Shown in pieces: positions 48,604-60,295 of a DNA stretch of 64,000 bases. This DNA is from Druceiella hillmani (lineage: Eukaryota > Arthropoda > Insecta > Lepidoptera > Hepialidae). Position numbers and translations under genes: made by a program. The first letter of the stretch is position 1. Every line of letters begins with the position of its first letter. The DNA lies in NCBI GenBank assembly GCA_039881145.1, contig JAYKKI010000134.1, forward strand, positions 1,460,001 to 1,524,000, given 5' to 3'. The notes below the pieces were generated by a model, which did no database searches, was not told the origin of the DNA, and was given only the letters and a program-made list of their open reading frames with translations.

Positions 48604-51239
48604 ATATAGAAGAAAGCATAGACAACTCGCATCTGAACCAGATTCCAACAATATTAATATTCTAAACGTTTAATGTGTTGAACTAGTAAAGAATTTCACC
48701 GACCGTGAAATGTTCTAAAAGTTTTGTCAGTAGAAACAGGCCGTTGATACTGAATAAGTCAAATTTCCGATTTATCCCATTTTGGCCAATGTCGACTCGT
48801 TGTTCCGGTTACCTTCCTTAAAAGTTGTATTACGTTATGTTTAAATTTATATCAGTGATTTATTTCTCATTGAACGAATATTGATGGATCTCATTAATGA
48901 TAATTATTATATGTTTGGATTCCACTAATAATGGTTTAGTAAGGCGTAAAATAAAATATATTTCTTTCTCTTCTGGGCATCTTTTTCTACTATACAGGTG
49001 ACGATGATATCTTCTATTATAATACACTCGTTTTATTCTACCACTATTCAGAGGCTCTTTCCTACTTTTATAGCACCCTGCATTACTATTTTGAATTATC
49101 CCTAAATTTTGGCACACGAACAAATTTTAGTTTTTCGTACTTCCACTTTTCATTCATCTTATCTATATATAATCGTGCTAGCCTTTGTTTTGTACCTTGT
49201 CTGTTCTTTATATGGAAATAATAGCAAAGTTTATAATGTTTAAAATTATTTATGGTAAATGTACATTTAAGTGCGTTTCTATTGGTTTGGTTACAGCTCT
49301 TTAAAAGAACAGATAATGACCTGAAACATAACACCGCGTTAAATTGGATTACGGCGTTTTCTGTTACCGGCCTTAAATTTTCAACAATTAAAATATGCTA
49401 ATCATCCTCATGCATCATGTTTACGTGTTAGTATGAATGATGCTTGGGTATGATTGACATCACGCTTACTATATATGGAGTGGAAACGCTACGATCCATG
49501 GAAAGGAGACGTAGACATTTATCTGCCAGTATATCCACTGCCCAACCGCTAATCGTCTAAATGAAAATGGTGTGCAACAAGTAAGGGATTATTCTTCGTG
49601 ACAGAATACGAAATTCCGAAATTCGAAGATGTAAGACGCATCTTTACATAAAAGTATTGGGTTAGCCATATGTATCGTAGAATTGGTGACAAATGGAGCA
49701 GGAAGGTCGTGGAAGGGAAAGTGGGGAGATAGCAATGAAATTTTGAAAGTGGGAGAAAAAAATGACAGGACTGGTATGTTACAGAGGAGATCTATACTCG
49801 GTAGTAGGTGTAGAATAGTTTAAAAAAAATAAGGATATTTAGATACATTATATTTAATACTTCTTTAAATTATTCGCTGGTATTCAGTAAATGCTATTAG
49901 CGAAAAGTATGTATTTCTGTTAGCGGCATTTTTTGTACTAAATATGATGAAAGTGCTTATTTTATTTATTTGATGCCTTCATACACGTGCTCATCAAAAT
50001 TTATGTATGTTTTAGTTAAATTATTTAAATATTTCACTATTGCATACATGAATAAATTAGCCATCAAATTTATTTCATAGTATTACATGTCAAATAAGCA
50101 TACATGTTTTTGTTTTTTCTTATATCCGTTCGTTTTATGTTTCATTCTTTCTTTGTTTTTGTTTAATGCCCTTGCGTTCGAAATGTATTGATTTCTATAA
50201 ATTTGTCGTCACCGTCTCCAAATAAGTAACATTTCCTACAGCATTGTCAATGAACATAGAAAAATTACTTTATGGACCCTAATTACTTAAATCTACTCTT
50301 AAAAAACATTACGTCTATTTCCAAAGTCTCCTTATTGCCATTTAAATGTAATTTAACATATTTTGAAGAACTGATATAAATCGATTGAATTGATGCCCCG
50401 ATGTAGAAAGCATGTTTATGGGAATTGAAAATTTAAATCTGATTTGAAAAGTTTATATGAAAAACAAATTAAAGAATTCATTAGATACAAATTTTAAAAC
50501 CGAAATTAGTTAATATTACTTAGGCTGATTTGGAGTTATTATTACTTAGGCTGATTTAAGCAATTTTTTTTGAGGCCAATGTCTTGTAAAACCATTATTC
50601 ATTACCGACACATCTTCATGAGCAAACTTCACGAGCAAACTAATTTGAATTTTTGTAATAAAAGAAAAGGAAATAAAAATTATTCTGTAACAAGTAATTT
50701 TAAATTTCGACCCGGAAAATAAAATTTTTATACAATTTGTAAAAGAAGCAGAACAGTATAAAAAACATATATTTCTGTAGTTCTAATTTCATGGTGTTTC
50801 TAACCTAATTTGCATATGTTTCAGCTAAATGGTTTAAAATCCAACTACATTACATGATTTCACTGGACCCAAGTTATTAGCAAAAATTAGTAGAAATAGC
50901 TTAAATAGAAGTACTAACAGAAATAGTTGAGTGGAAGGAAAGCTGACTAATGTTACACGATAAATGATGTTTGTATTAAAATTTATTCGCTTTTTTTAAA
51001 AAACCAGAAAGTTGTGGACTCACTCTATAGTTAAATATCTGAAATAATTAAAATAAATATTTACAATGAATGATTTTTTCCAAACTCACAAGGGATTCAC
51101 AATGGTTGGAAAAGTGAAAAAGAAAGTGTTTGATAAATTTGCTACCAAATAGTACTCATAAAATAGACGTATTCTAAAAGAGAAATGAGACTTAGTTCGA
51201 GCATAGAGTTGATGCATTTTAAACTGAGGAAAAAAACTA
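48604..51239 (-). repeat. Large inverted repeat, right arm (2,636 bp)
   Basis: Near-exact reverse complement of 45349-47984. The outer boundary lies at 51239, where AAACTAATTATT leaves the left-arm sequence, and the inner boundary at 48604. The same two short ORFs appear here on the minus strand (49086-49334 and 48860-49123). Confidence 0.96.
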
Positions 51240-51254
51240 ATTATTATATTTATA

Positions 51255-51427
51255 CTTAAAACTAATATGTTATACGCCGTTTTTGTTAATTATTTTGTTG
51301 CAGTGGAAAATGTCATGATAATGTAGATAGATAAAAATAGCAAATTTTATTCATAGAGTGAACGTTTCGGAGATACATAAAACGCTGCCGTATCCTTTAC
51401 TCATATAAATTTATATATATATGTATA

Positions 51428-51467
<40 letters not shown>

Positions 51468-51486
51468 TATATATATATATATATAT
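51255..51486 (-). repeat. Block S, inverted copy, plus (AT)n
   Basis: Reverse complement of 48037-48194 followed by TA repeats (51413-51486). It is separated from the right arm by only 15 bp (51240-51254). It sits on the outer side of the right arm, whereas the other copy sits on the inner side of the left arm. Confidence 0.92.
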
Positions 51487-53391
51487 AAGTTTTGAAATGA
51501 TGAGTTTATACATAGTTCTACTTTATTCTTTAGCTTTTAGTAATTTTTACAGAAAAAGCTTAAAGATAGAATAAATAGCAATTTTCAAGAAAAAATGTGA
51601 ACAATTTAATTGTGAAGTAAGAAATTATTATTTCTGGTATTAAGAAGATATCACTGTACTTACAAAAGTTTAATTTTTGGGAACAGCCACTTGATTCTAA
51701 TGTCAAGCTATCAGTCTTACTGGGTATTTAGTGCATCATTAGTTCAAAGATTAGGAAGATTAAATTATTTGAATCGGATAACTATTAATAAAAAAACAGG
51801 GTGAATCATTCCGAGTTAATTTATCTTCTTAATGTATATTTATACTACTAGGTTGTAAACGAGATCATAATAGCATGGCTCTACAGTGTTTTAGCCCTAA
51901 TTAATCAAACGTTGACTTTAGGCAATGTATACTACGATATCTACTTAATAAATACAAGAATTAAATAAAATGCACATGGAAAAGCAAGAAAGAGAGGCAA
52001 AATTATATATTAATGACCACATAGAAAGAAATTATGCTGCATTTATAATATATAACATTTAATGTAAAAAAATTTCTGCTGAATAAAAGAAGCTGAAAGA
52101 TAAATTATGTTCTACGGAATTAAGTTAAAATTTTAAAACATCTGTGCATAAAATCTAGACAATTTTCTTTTATTTTATTATTGACATTCATAAAAAGTAT
52201 TCGTTAACATTTGATAACCCTTACTTCCAAACATAACGAATAATTTTTTAAAAAAATTTACACGCAAAGAAATAGACAACAAATTTTCATACAAAAATTC
52301 ATAAATCTTCGTAAACAATTTTAAAGAAGTTTTCATTACGTGTCGTGGAAAGGAAAACTCTGAAAATTATAGTTTCTTGTAAAACAGTAACGGTAAAATT
52401 ATATTTATTAAAATGATAGCAATGTCTACAACCTTTATACGATTGTATTATCAAGTCTAACAGCTTTTATACGATTGTACTATTAAGTTAATTACTTTAA
52501 TTTTAATGTAAAGAGAATTGTGGCAAAAGTAAAATTTTCTTATTGAAACGAACGAAAACAAAGTAAGGGGACAAGTCTGAATGACTTTCTGGCTCGAAGA
52601 TATAAAATAAGAAGGTGAAATTTATTTATCTTCAAATATCTTTGGAAAAGGAGTCAGCCAGGTCGAAAGCGATAAATAAGCGACATATTAGTTAAATTAA
52701 GAGGTCAGAAGGATGGTATTTTTCAATTATTATAAACTTATTTAATCTTTAACCATTTGTTATGAAAATAAAATAATCGAGAATTATTATACGCAAATGA
52801 AAGGACATAATTAAGTTTAGAAGAAATATGAATTGCAAGTTATCTTCACTAGCATTTTAATTCTATTTTTACACATACATTTTAATTCACACATAATTCT
52901 TGAAAATTAAATAACATGGAATGAAATTAAATATGGCTAATTGTTTAAAAAAATTCAGTTGGTAAATTTGTAGGAAATTTAAAATTACTGCTTCATTTCC
53001 ACGATCTGCGTCTATCTTATATAAGGATAAAAATGATCATTTTGTCTCTGCAATGTTCAGCGTATATATAAATTCATATTTGATTATTTAACTTGGTTTA
53101 GAAATATTTTCGACGTGTATAAGAATATATTTTTCATATTTCTCATAAGTGAGAAAGCTCAATTATAAAATATTTATGTTTAATACACGTTCTTGTTCAG
53201 GTAAAAATATGATCATGCAGCGTACCGGTTTTTGATTTGTTTTGCTTTATTTATGGCCATAGTATTTAAATTGAGCAGCAAGGTTTGGTACCCCAACTTT
53301 GAGTGTCAGGTAATGTCACAGGACGCCAAGTGATGTGACTAAATTTAAGGATTCAGTGAGGTGATACCCAGGCTCTTGTTTATCACTGTAC

Positions 53392-53395
<4 letters not shown>
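51487..53395. other. AT-rich DNA without recognised genes
   Basis: A short local duplication of TTTATACGATTGTA lies at about 52435 and 52467. No gene is supported. Confidence 0.5.
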
Positions 53396-53472
<77 letters not shown>

Positions 53473-53494
53473 TATTCATATATATATATACATG

Positions 53495-53537
<43 letters not shown>

Positions 53538-53552
53538 TCATATATATATAAG
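53396..53552. repeat. (AT)n microsatellite
   Basis: About 155 bp of TA repeats with scattered C or G. The Tyr-Ile open frames on both strands are not genes. Confidence 0.97.
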
Positions 53553-54275
53553 TAACGAACTATCATCAACCTTAGAAAAAATCTGATTATTAAAATAGTT
53601 GACGGCATCATTTCTTGGGACCATAATTATTCAGTAAAAGCAAGAAGTGGCTGACTCATTAATAAGTTCATATCCGGACAAATGCCGGTAATCAGATATT
53701 GAATAATATTGATGATAAAACATAAATCAGAAACCTCTAATGAAATTTGCATTCAGGTGTTTCGATAGTACAGATTCCCAACTGGAGTAATTTATTATCA
53801 AAACGACTGTTATCATATCTAAATAGTTGGAAACAAATATAATTAGGGAGATAACTTTTGAACATGCTGCCATATATGAGAACGTTTGAGACATGCATTT
53901 GCATTGTCTGTGCGTATTCCTCGTAGAATTATTTGTAATGTTTATCGGAAATCATCAGAAAAGGACTGCCACACCACGGGTAATTTGATTATTGTTCCTG
54001 AGATTCTCCTGTGTGAGATTAGAACCTTCAACTAAAGTTTTTTGATACATTTTTCTTCCATTTAAATACTTGCAATCAAGTTTTATTGCACATTATGTAA
54101 CATAATCCAGAACTGTCATGAGTGGTATTTATTGGTTGTTTAGGCATAATGTGAGCAGTTCGCCCTCCATCGAGCAACATATTAGTGTTACACAGCTATA
54201 GCTGTAAAATATTTTGAGTAAAGCTTCACTAACTAAATATTTACTACAAAAGTTTTTTTGGTTCAACCATATGCA
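53553..54275. other. AT-rich DNA without recognised genes
   Basis: Nothing is supported. It lies downstream of the minus-strand exon candidate and, if that gene is real, would hold its 3' untranslated region. Confidence 0.45.
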
Positions 54276-54762
54276 TTAAAAAAAAAAATTTGCAGATTGT
54301 GAAAAAACGCTAGTGAGCATATTTTTATTGGCGAAGTTTTGGTCAGAATTTAATGATGTTTCTTGCTTTGTACTCAGTGATTTCAATACTTTTCCATTGT
54401 ATGACATTTTATTAATTTCATTTTGATTAACTCCAGACACAGTATTACCATTTTCGTAGATGTGAAGATTCATACTCCTATCACTTTGGATTGATAGTGA
54501 ATATACTTGTTTTTCGAGTTCGAGCAATGCGATATTAAAAACCTCATCAGTGTAATCAAAATTTGTCGCATTCTTTCTGCATACAGTGCAAAATAACGTA
54601 ATTCATATTTTGCGATAATTTCATAAATACACCAGGTCATACGTGTAACCAAATGTAAGTATTATTGTGAAGAATGTTCTCACAGACACTGCATTACTAC
54701 TTAGATTTGCTACTTTGAAGGTTTCATTCCAGTGAGAATCATTGTCATTCAACAATAAAATT
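54276..54762 (-). pseudogene. Candidate last exon of an unrecognised duplicated gene (copy 2)
   Basis: On the minus strand, one frame starts just after an acceptor-like CTTATAG at 54763-54769 and runs 162 codons to TAA at 54276, broken only by two TGA codons. Both correspond to TGG (Trp) in copy 1. The reading contains NDNDSHWNETFKVANLSSN with possible N-glycosylation sites, a hydrophobic stretch VRTFFTIILTFGY, then YRKI, ITLFCTVCRKN, NFDYTDEVFNIALLELEKQ and a Ser/Asn/Lys-rich tail. The pattern suggests a short outside region, one membrane segment and a cytoplasmic tail. No family is recognised. It could be a receptor-like protein, but this is speculation. Confidence 0.45.
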
Positions 54763-54877
54763 CTATAAGCTGATTATTAGGAACTATGAATGACTCCACT
54801 AAGGATATATAATATAAACTTTGAAAGACCTTGGACGTTTAACTTTTTACAGTAAAAGAGAGATGTAAAATCATTTT

Positions 54878-55052
54878 TTATAATTGGCGTGGACAGTGTA
54901 TATGCAGCCGAGTGCGTTGCTTTATTTCCCGGTATAACCTTCGACTGGATATGTTTAACGCATACTTGTTATTGACCCACGTATAATAAGTTTGAACTTC
55001 ACAATACAGCAACGTTTTTGAAAATGCGTGCGTGTGCGTATACGTGTGAATA
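54878..55052 (-). pseudogene. Candidate internal exon of the duplicated gene (copy 2)
   Basis: The minus-strand frame is open from about 55052 to TAA at 54878 and reads KTLLYCEVQTYYTWVNNKYA, LNISSRRLYREIKQRTRLH. The first 20 or so residues match copy 1 (353-435), where the Trp is a TAG. The stretch after that diverges, so the exon probably ends near 54935-54960; a GAAGGTTATA donor-like word lies there. Not recognised. Confidence 0.4.
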
Positions 55053-55399
55053 TGATAAAAAAATTTGTCAATTTTTTTCGTGTTTTGTTCGATTTTCCTT
55101 GAGATTAATTTTTTAAACTCTACTTAATATTTTGCACTTATATTCATATTAGTTTATTAAGAAATAATAAGTTAGGAAATAAAGCATTAAAAGGTATTTG
55201 ACATAGAAATATTTTTTGTTATTTCCTTATATTCTCAAAAAGGTTAAAATGGAATGACGTTATATTCTCTTTAATTAACAAAGTATATAGTTGACTTGAC
55301 TTGACTTGACTAATAATTCTCTAATATCAAAATTTCATAAACCTTAAGTCACTTAAATATATCGCTTTTTTCGAAATAATCAAATTTTCTCTGAATTTG
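55053..55399. other. Intron-like DNA before the Helitron
   Basis: Matches 445-690 of copy 1 up to about 55255. It then holds a run of TTGACTTGACTTGACTTGAC (55292-55311) and unmatched AT-rich sequence. Confidence 0.5.
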
Positions 55400-55881
55400 A
55401 GAGATAATAAAATAATTTTTAACAAAAAAACCGACTTTAAACAGTAAACTAACTAAAAAAAACACATAAAATAATTTTTAACAAAAAAACAAACCGACTT
55501 CAAATAGTAAACTAACTAAAAAAATACAAAATTTTTAAAAAGAAAATTAAGCTGACTTCAATGAAACAGAACTTTACTAAAAAGCGAAAAATAAACTGAA
55601 CTTAGATTATACATAAAAGTAATATATGTACATATTAATCATTAGGTATTAATACTTAACCTACACTTAAACCTTACTTATATTAATTACCTATATATAC
55701 GCGTATTTTATATTCTACAAATATACTACAACCTATTTATTACAAAATATGAATTTTTATTTACGATAATAATAATTGCCTGAACCTATTACCTATGAAT
55801 CTTTATACAATATTATATGTATATGCTATCTATCTGTCTGTTTGAAGTCGGTGCCAAGCACAAACAGAACAAAAAAAATCC

Positions 55882-56121
55882 ATGCCCAAAAATAGATTGT
55901 CGGGAATGAGAGCTTATATATCAAATAGATTAACTAACGAAAGTCAAGAAGATCGTGACCATCGTTTATCTTTGATACGCGATAACTTAAGAAATGAATC
56001 CGACGAACACCGTGCTCATCGGCTCAGTTTGATTCGTGACCAAATATCAAATGAAACCGAAGAAGCCCGTGCTCACCGGCTCAGTTTGATTCGTGACCGA
56101 TTATCAAATGACACTTATTGA
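55882..56121 (+). pseudogene. Helitron protein, N-terminal repeat region
   Basis: ATG at 55882 follows GTCGGTGCCAAGCACAAAC, a lead seen in this Helitron family. The 79 codons contain NRLSGMRAYISNRL and then three repeats of the form NExxExRxHRLSLIRDxL, about 20 residues each. This Arg/Glu-rich repeat region normally precedes the rolling-circle replication initiator and helicase. Here it runs into helicase C-terminal sequence in another frame at about 56100, so nearly all of the catalytic part is missing. Confidence 0.75.
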
Positions 56122-56299
56122 TCTAGGCAAGAATAATTTCGCCAAAGGACAGGTGTATGTTGCTCTGAGTTGTATTAAAACTTTGAAAGGAATAGCGTTG
56201 TCTGACTTAGATTCAAACAAATTATTGAGTAGGCCACACGACGAAAGAGCATTGCTAGAGATGACTCGATTACGCAATTTAAATTTGGTCTCAAATTGA
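56104..56299 (+). pseudogene. Helitron PIF1-like helicase, C-terminal fragment
   Basis: The frame reads TLIDLGKNNFAKGQVYVALS, CIKTLKGIALSDLDSNKLLS and RPHDERALLEMTRLRNL, ending with TGA at 56297. GQxYVALSR is helicase motif VI of PIF1-type helicases, and its Arg (contacting ATP) is Cys here. With the N-terminal repeats directly upstream, this is an internally deleted derivative. Confidence 0.85.
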
Positions 56300-56764
56300 C
56301 GCATCAGCATGAGTCTACTACTCATCAACTTCATTGTAGTTGTCCTATATAAAACTTCGATCTTTAAATTCCCTCGATTATCTATGATCTCCATCATCAG
56401 TCCTGAAATGGCACATATAACCCATATGGGTGCAAAGTTTTAATCAATACAAATTAATCAAACCCAAACACAAGGTAACTGCTGTAAATCGTTGAGGAGT
56501 TCCCTCGACTGTCTGTCGGCTCCATCATTAGATCAAATCCAGACCTTCTTTAAATTGTAGTGCTTTAAAATACTTAAAAAAAAAAATTAACAAACGCACT
56601 AGTCGCCCCTACAATTTTTTAAAGCTCCCCTCAATTTCTCTAGGATGCCATCATTAGATCCCGGTTTCCTTATCATGGAACCACCCTTGAAGTATCTTCT
56701 TTCCAATAAAAAAAAATATCAAAATCGGTTCATAAACGACGAAGTTATCCGCAAACACACATAA

Positions 56765-56810
<46 letters not shown>

Positions 56811-57614
56811 GGTCGAATTGAGAAACCTCCTCCTTTTTTTGAAGTCGGTTAAAAAGCGTTTGCGTTAGATTAATATTCTAGAAGTATTTTAATGTTTTTA
56901 AAGTCATCGCTCGTTTCAGGTTAAGTTTGTTTTCAATATTTTTAAAATAAAAGTAGTAAATTATAGGTATGATATATAATTAATTTAACTATAAAAACGA
57001 GAAATATCGAAAAGAATTTTGAAATTAGTGACTAAAATTAATAAATTATATTACTCTCGAAAAGTAAATAGCCAAAAGTGTTTTGAAAAAAAAATAACAA
57101 GGAACTAAAAAAAATAATGAACATAAATAATAAATTTAGAATAATATTTCGAAGTTGTGGACTAATTTTAATGTCATGAGTTAACTTTAAAAAACATTTC
57201 GTTACAAGAACCGTCGTGAACAATAAAGTGAATATTTATTATATATAATCTTGCCAAAACTCCATTATCACATTGTTTACATTTTTGAGTTAATTTAGTA
57301 AAAGATTAGAACAAGAAATATTTTTGTAGAAATTCGTACGTTTGTAGATTATTTATAGATATTTTTTCCCGTTTATGGAAATCAAGGAATGTGCAAAAAA
57401 CTGTTTGAAATAGTATTCGAGTCCTGCTTTGACAAAGAAATGTTCCGAATAATTAATGCTTATATTTTCATTTAAGTATTAAAATAAAAAAAATACTGTG
57501 TATCCACCCACAGACTGCTGTTTTTCCACAAAATTTAAGCTTAATATCCGAATGGAATTTTCGCATAAAAAATTGTACATGTGCTCCATTTATATTTTTA
57601 ATATAATAAAATGA

Positions 57615-57760
57615 ATAGGACGTCCATTTAAATTTTTGTGGCTTACAGATAAAGCAACGTATTTTAAATTTTTTTTTGTACACCAGTTTCAATCGAGACT
57701 CAAAGATAAAGCTCTGCTGATAAACATTCGTTTATTTGTAACGAAAACATTGTGTAAACA
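57615..57760 (-). repeat. Micro-inversion relative to duplicate copy 1
   Basis: The reverse complement of this interval aligns with 1500-1625: TTTGAGTCTCGATTGA at 1547-1562 has its complement TCAATCGAGACTCAAA at 57688-57703, and TGTTTCGTTATAGATAAA-type and ACAAAAATTT words follow in matching order. Flanking DNA on both sides aligns in direct orientation. Confidence 0.75.
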
Positions 57761-57781
57761 TTGTGTAAACGAAAACATTGT

Positions 57782-57872
57782 GTTTCTGAAAAATGAACTT
57801 CATTCTGATAGTATAATTTTTGTAACGATTACAAAAATTATACTATCAGAATGAAGTTCATTTTTCAGAAAC
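57782..57872. repeat. Perfect 44-bp inverted repeat with 3-bp loop
   Basis: Arms 57782-57825 (GTTTCTGAAAAATGAACTTC at the start) and 57829-57872 are exact reverse complements around CGA. It sits just outside the micro-inversion and has no palindromic counterpart in copy 1. Confidence 0.98.
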
Positions 57873-60228
57873 TTTGATTTACTAATACAAAACAGGTATT
57901 TTTGTATATTGGTTATTAATTAAATATGTCATTAAAATTATATCTCTAGAACAGATTAAGTGCATATAGTTTGTCTATGGGCATTGAAAAAACTTTTGAA
58001 AATTATCATAAAAATGGCTGATTAGACGGAATTGTGCGTCATTAAACAGAAGTTTTTTCTTCATTAGACTGATATCCCATCAATGATATAATTTTAATTT
58101 CAAGGGGCATAAAGCTTAATTGTATTATTAATACGAATTTATGATATAAGATTTTATTAATTTTTTTTAAATTTAGGAATAACTTAAATTGAATTATGAT
58201 ATAAATTGGAAGGCAAAGTGATCTATTCCACAACTTTAAGTTTACTTTGGTTTGCAATAAAATTTTTAAAAAATATCCTACTATTTTCAAATAAATGGTT
58301 GTAAATATTTATTTAATTATGGATAAATAAATAATCAAACTGTTTTTAAGACACTGACATTCTGAACCCATCTGTAGTTTGTTGTAACGAATATCGAAAG
58401 TAATTTTGCAAGCGTCTCCTGTATTTTCAATATGTTAAAGGCTTTATGTGTAGACTTTGTCTGATCTAATTTTTAACTTTCAATTTAGATTGTCCAATAT
58501 AAACAATGAAAAGATAAACTAATTAACTATGTATGTAATATTTGTAAGTTAGTGATTTATCTGTAGTTCTAAAACAATACACTCTTAGCTTCCTCGAAAA
58601 TTGAGTTCCAGTAAATTGTAATATATTGTAAAAGAAATTTTTAAATATTCTGCTAATGAAAAATCGGACAAATTATCAAATTTTCGGACTGATATTCAAT
58701 ATAAACTTCATCCAACACAAAATAATTTTGTTTCTCGTTATCGATTTCACATTGAAGACTTTATTCAATATCTGGGATAAATATAATTTGTATACCACAG
58801 AAGAACTACCATTCAGCTAAATTATCTTTTAAATTAATGCGCTTTAATAAAACCTTAATTGTTATCTCACAAGCACAATAAATTGAGACTAAAAATGAAT
58901 GACTTCGTATAGATAGATCGACTTTTGATTTAGCTTCATTTTATTTCATTTGAGCTTGTAATAACGTAAAAGCAATGTAAAAAAATCACAATTTTAGTAA
59001 TAGAGGTTTACTTGTTCGAAAAAATTTCGGTAATCTAAACAGGATTGATTAGTAAAATTAAAACATAATAAAGGGCGTTTTTATATTTTTGACGGAAAAC
59101 ATAGATCACGCGTTCATTTACATTTCGTTTCGAGGACATTTTACTGGTTTCCTTTACTATGTTAATAAAATATTTAAAAAAAAAACGAAATAACCTAAAA
59201 GGGGCAAATTTAGAGGATTTATTCTAAATATTTTTACTTTAATTTTAAAATGCTAAAAAGTGCCAAAATGTTTATTTCTGTTTCCTTAGTTTGATGAGAT
59301 TACAGTTATATTTACACAAGTGTAAAAGAGAAATATAATACGCGAAAATGTAAGGTTAGGTTAAGTGAAATATGATTGTTTTAGCGGAAATATTAAATTA
59401 GAAAATTGTTAATTAAACTCAATCTTCCTATTTAAATTAATTGTATATACTGTGTAGGCAAGAAAGCAAAATTTTCAAATTTGTGTACATGTTATAAGTT
59501 TAAAGAATCTCTGTTGTAAACATTCTAGAGTATTATTAATACTCATATCAATGTTCTCTCACTCTTAATATAACTAAAATCGATTTCAAAAATGATTTGA
59601 CAATTTAATACATTTTACTGATTCGTTCCACAAAGTTATTTTAGTAAGTAAACTCTTAAGAGTTTTCAAATTATTTCGTAAATTTTATTTAGGTCTATTT
59701 AAATGTTGGTATATGAACAGTAATGAAAAACTAAAACGGAGAATACGTTCTTTCTTATTAAATTTCAAACCAAAATAATATCTCAAAATAACACTAATTT
59801 CTTCAATGTTCGTATAAAAACGCCTTAAAGAAGAACCCGTTTTGTTAAAAAGTAAATCCTTGTCTGTTTTTTTTATTTACAGATCCTTATATTTAAAGGG
59901 TCACGACACTTTTTACCCCACCTACGAAGAAGAAATAGGATATTGCATGTTTTATCATTAAAAGCTTGTTTCAAAACAAAAAGATATTTTCCTATTTTCT
60001 ATATGTGTAAACGATCATTTTAAAGATAGTAAAGACGTAGCTGTAGGGCTGTATCTACAAATGAAATCAACAAATGTCCTGTTTGTTGCCCTTAAAATAT
60101 CAGCTACTGGAGACGCTTTGTCAGGCATTATTAGAAAGACATACGAATATGTCTTAGGATATAATTGTTTACATCTATCAGCCCCTAGTCATACTCAATG
60201 TTGATACTCATTTTTTAAGGTTAAATAC

Positions 60229-60295
60229 CTTAAGTTGTTTACTTCCAGCGTACATGCTTTAGGGAGAAGCGCGAAGAAAGCAAGCGAGTCAGCTG
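60229..60295 (-). pseudogene. Candidate 67-bp exon of the duplicated gene (copy 2)
   Basis: The minus strand shows ATAGTTTCTACAG (acceptor-like), a 67-bp open block reading ADSLAFFALLPKACTLEVNN, then CTTAAG followed by GTATTT, a good donor. Length and frame match 6298-6364 in copy 1, where the donor GT is AT. Ala, Asp, Leu-Leu, Thr-Leu-Glu and Asn-Asn are kept. On the plus strand SVHALGRSAKKASESAAVET is also open, following TTACTTCCAG. The gene is not recognised. Confidence 0.42.

Larger units (their letters stand above)
55400..56858 (+). mobile_element. Helitron-derived element with internal deletion
   Basis: The left end has two or three tandem copies of a motif with AACCGACTTCAAATAGT and AAACTAACTAAAAAA (55426-55560). 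The right end is GGTCGAATTGAGAAACC, TCCTCCTTTTTTTGAAGTCG and GTT (about 56811-56851), a signature common in insect Helitrons. Between them are N- and C-terminal coding fragments, three diverged repeats of a CCCTCGA...CCATCATTAGAT-type sequence (56370, 56500, 56630) and a microsatellite (56772-56810). Duplicate copy 1 resumes at about 56858 (AAAAGCGTTTGCG against AAAATGTTTGTG), which places the right boundary. Helitrons move by rolling-circle replication; this copy lacks the Rep domain and cannot act alone. Confidence 0.82.
56859..60228. other. Intron-like DNA of duplicate copy 2
   Basis: Aligns with 890-4320 of copy 1 apart from the inversion and hairpin noted separately. Minus-strand open frames here (57038-57223, 57468-57692, 58042-58290) are not open in copy 1, so they are not called. 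Confidence 0.55.

Noticed and set aside
45349..51239. Interpretation of the large inverted repeat as a Maverick/Polinton or other virus-like element
   Set aside because: No polymerase, integrase, ATPase, protease or capsid motif was recognised in the arms.
57468..57692. 74-codon minus-strand ORF in duplicate copy 2
   Set aside because: The matching stretch of copy 1 has several stops and it crosses the micro-inversion, so coding conservation is not supported.
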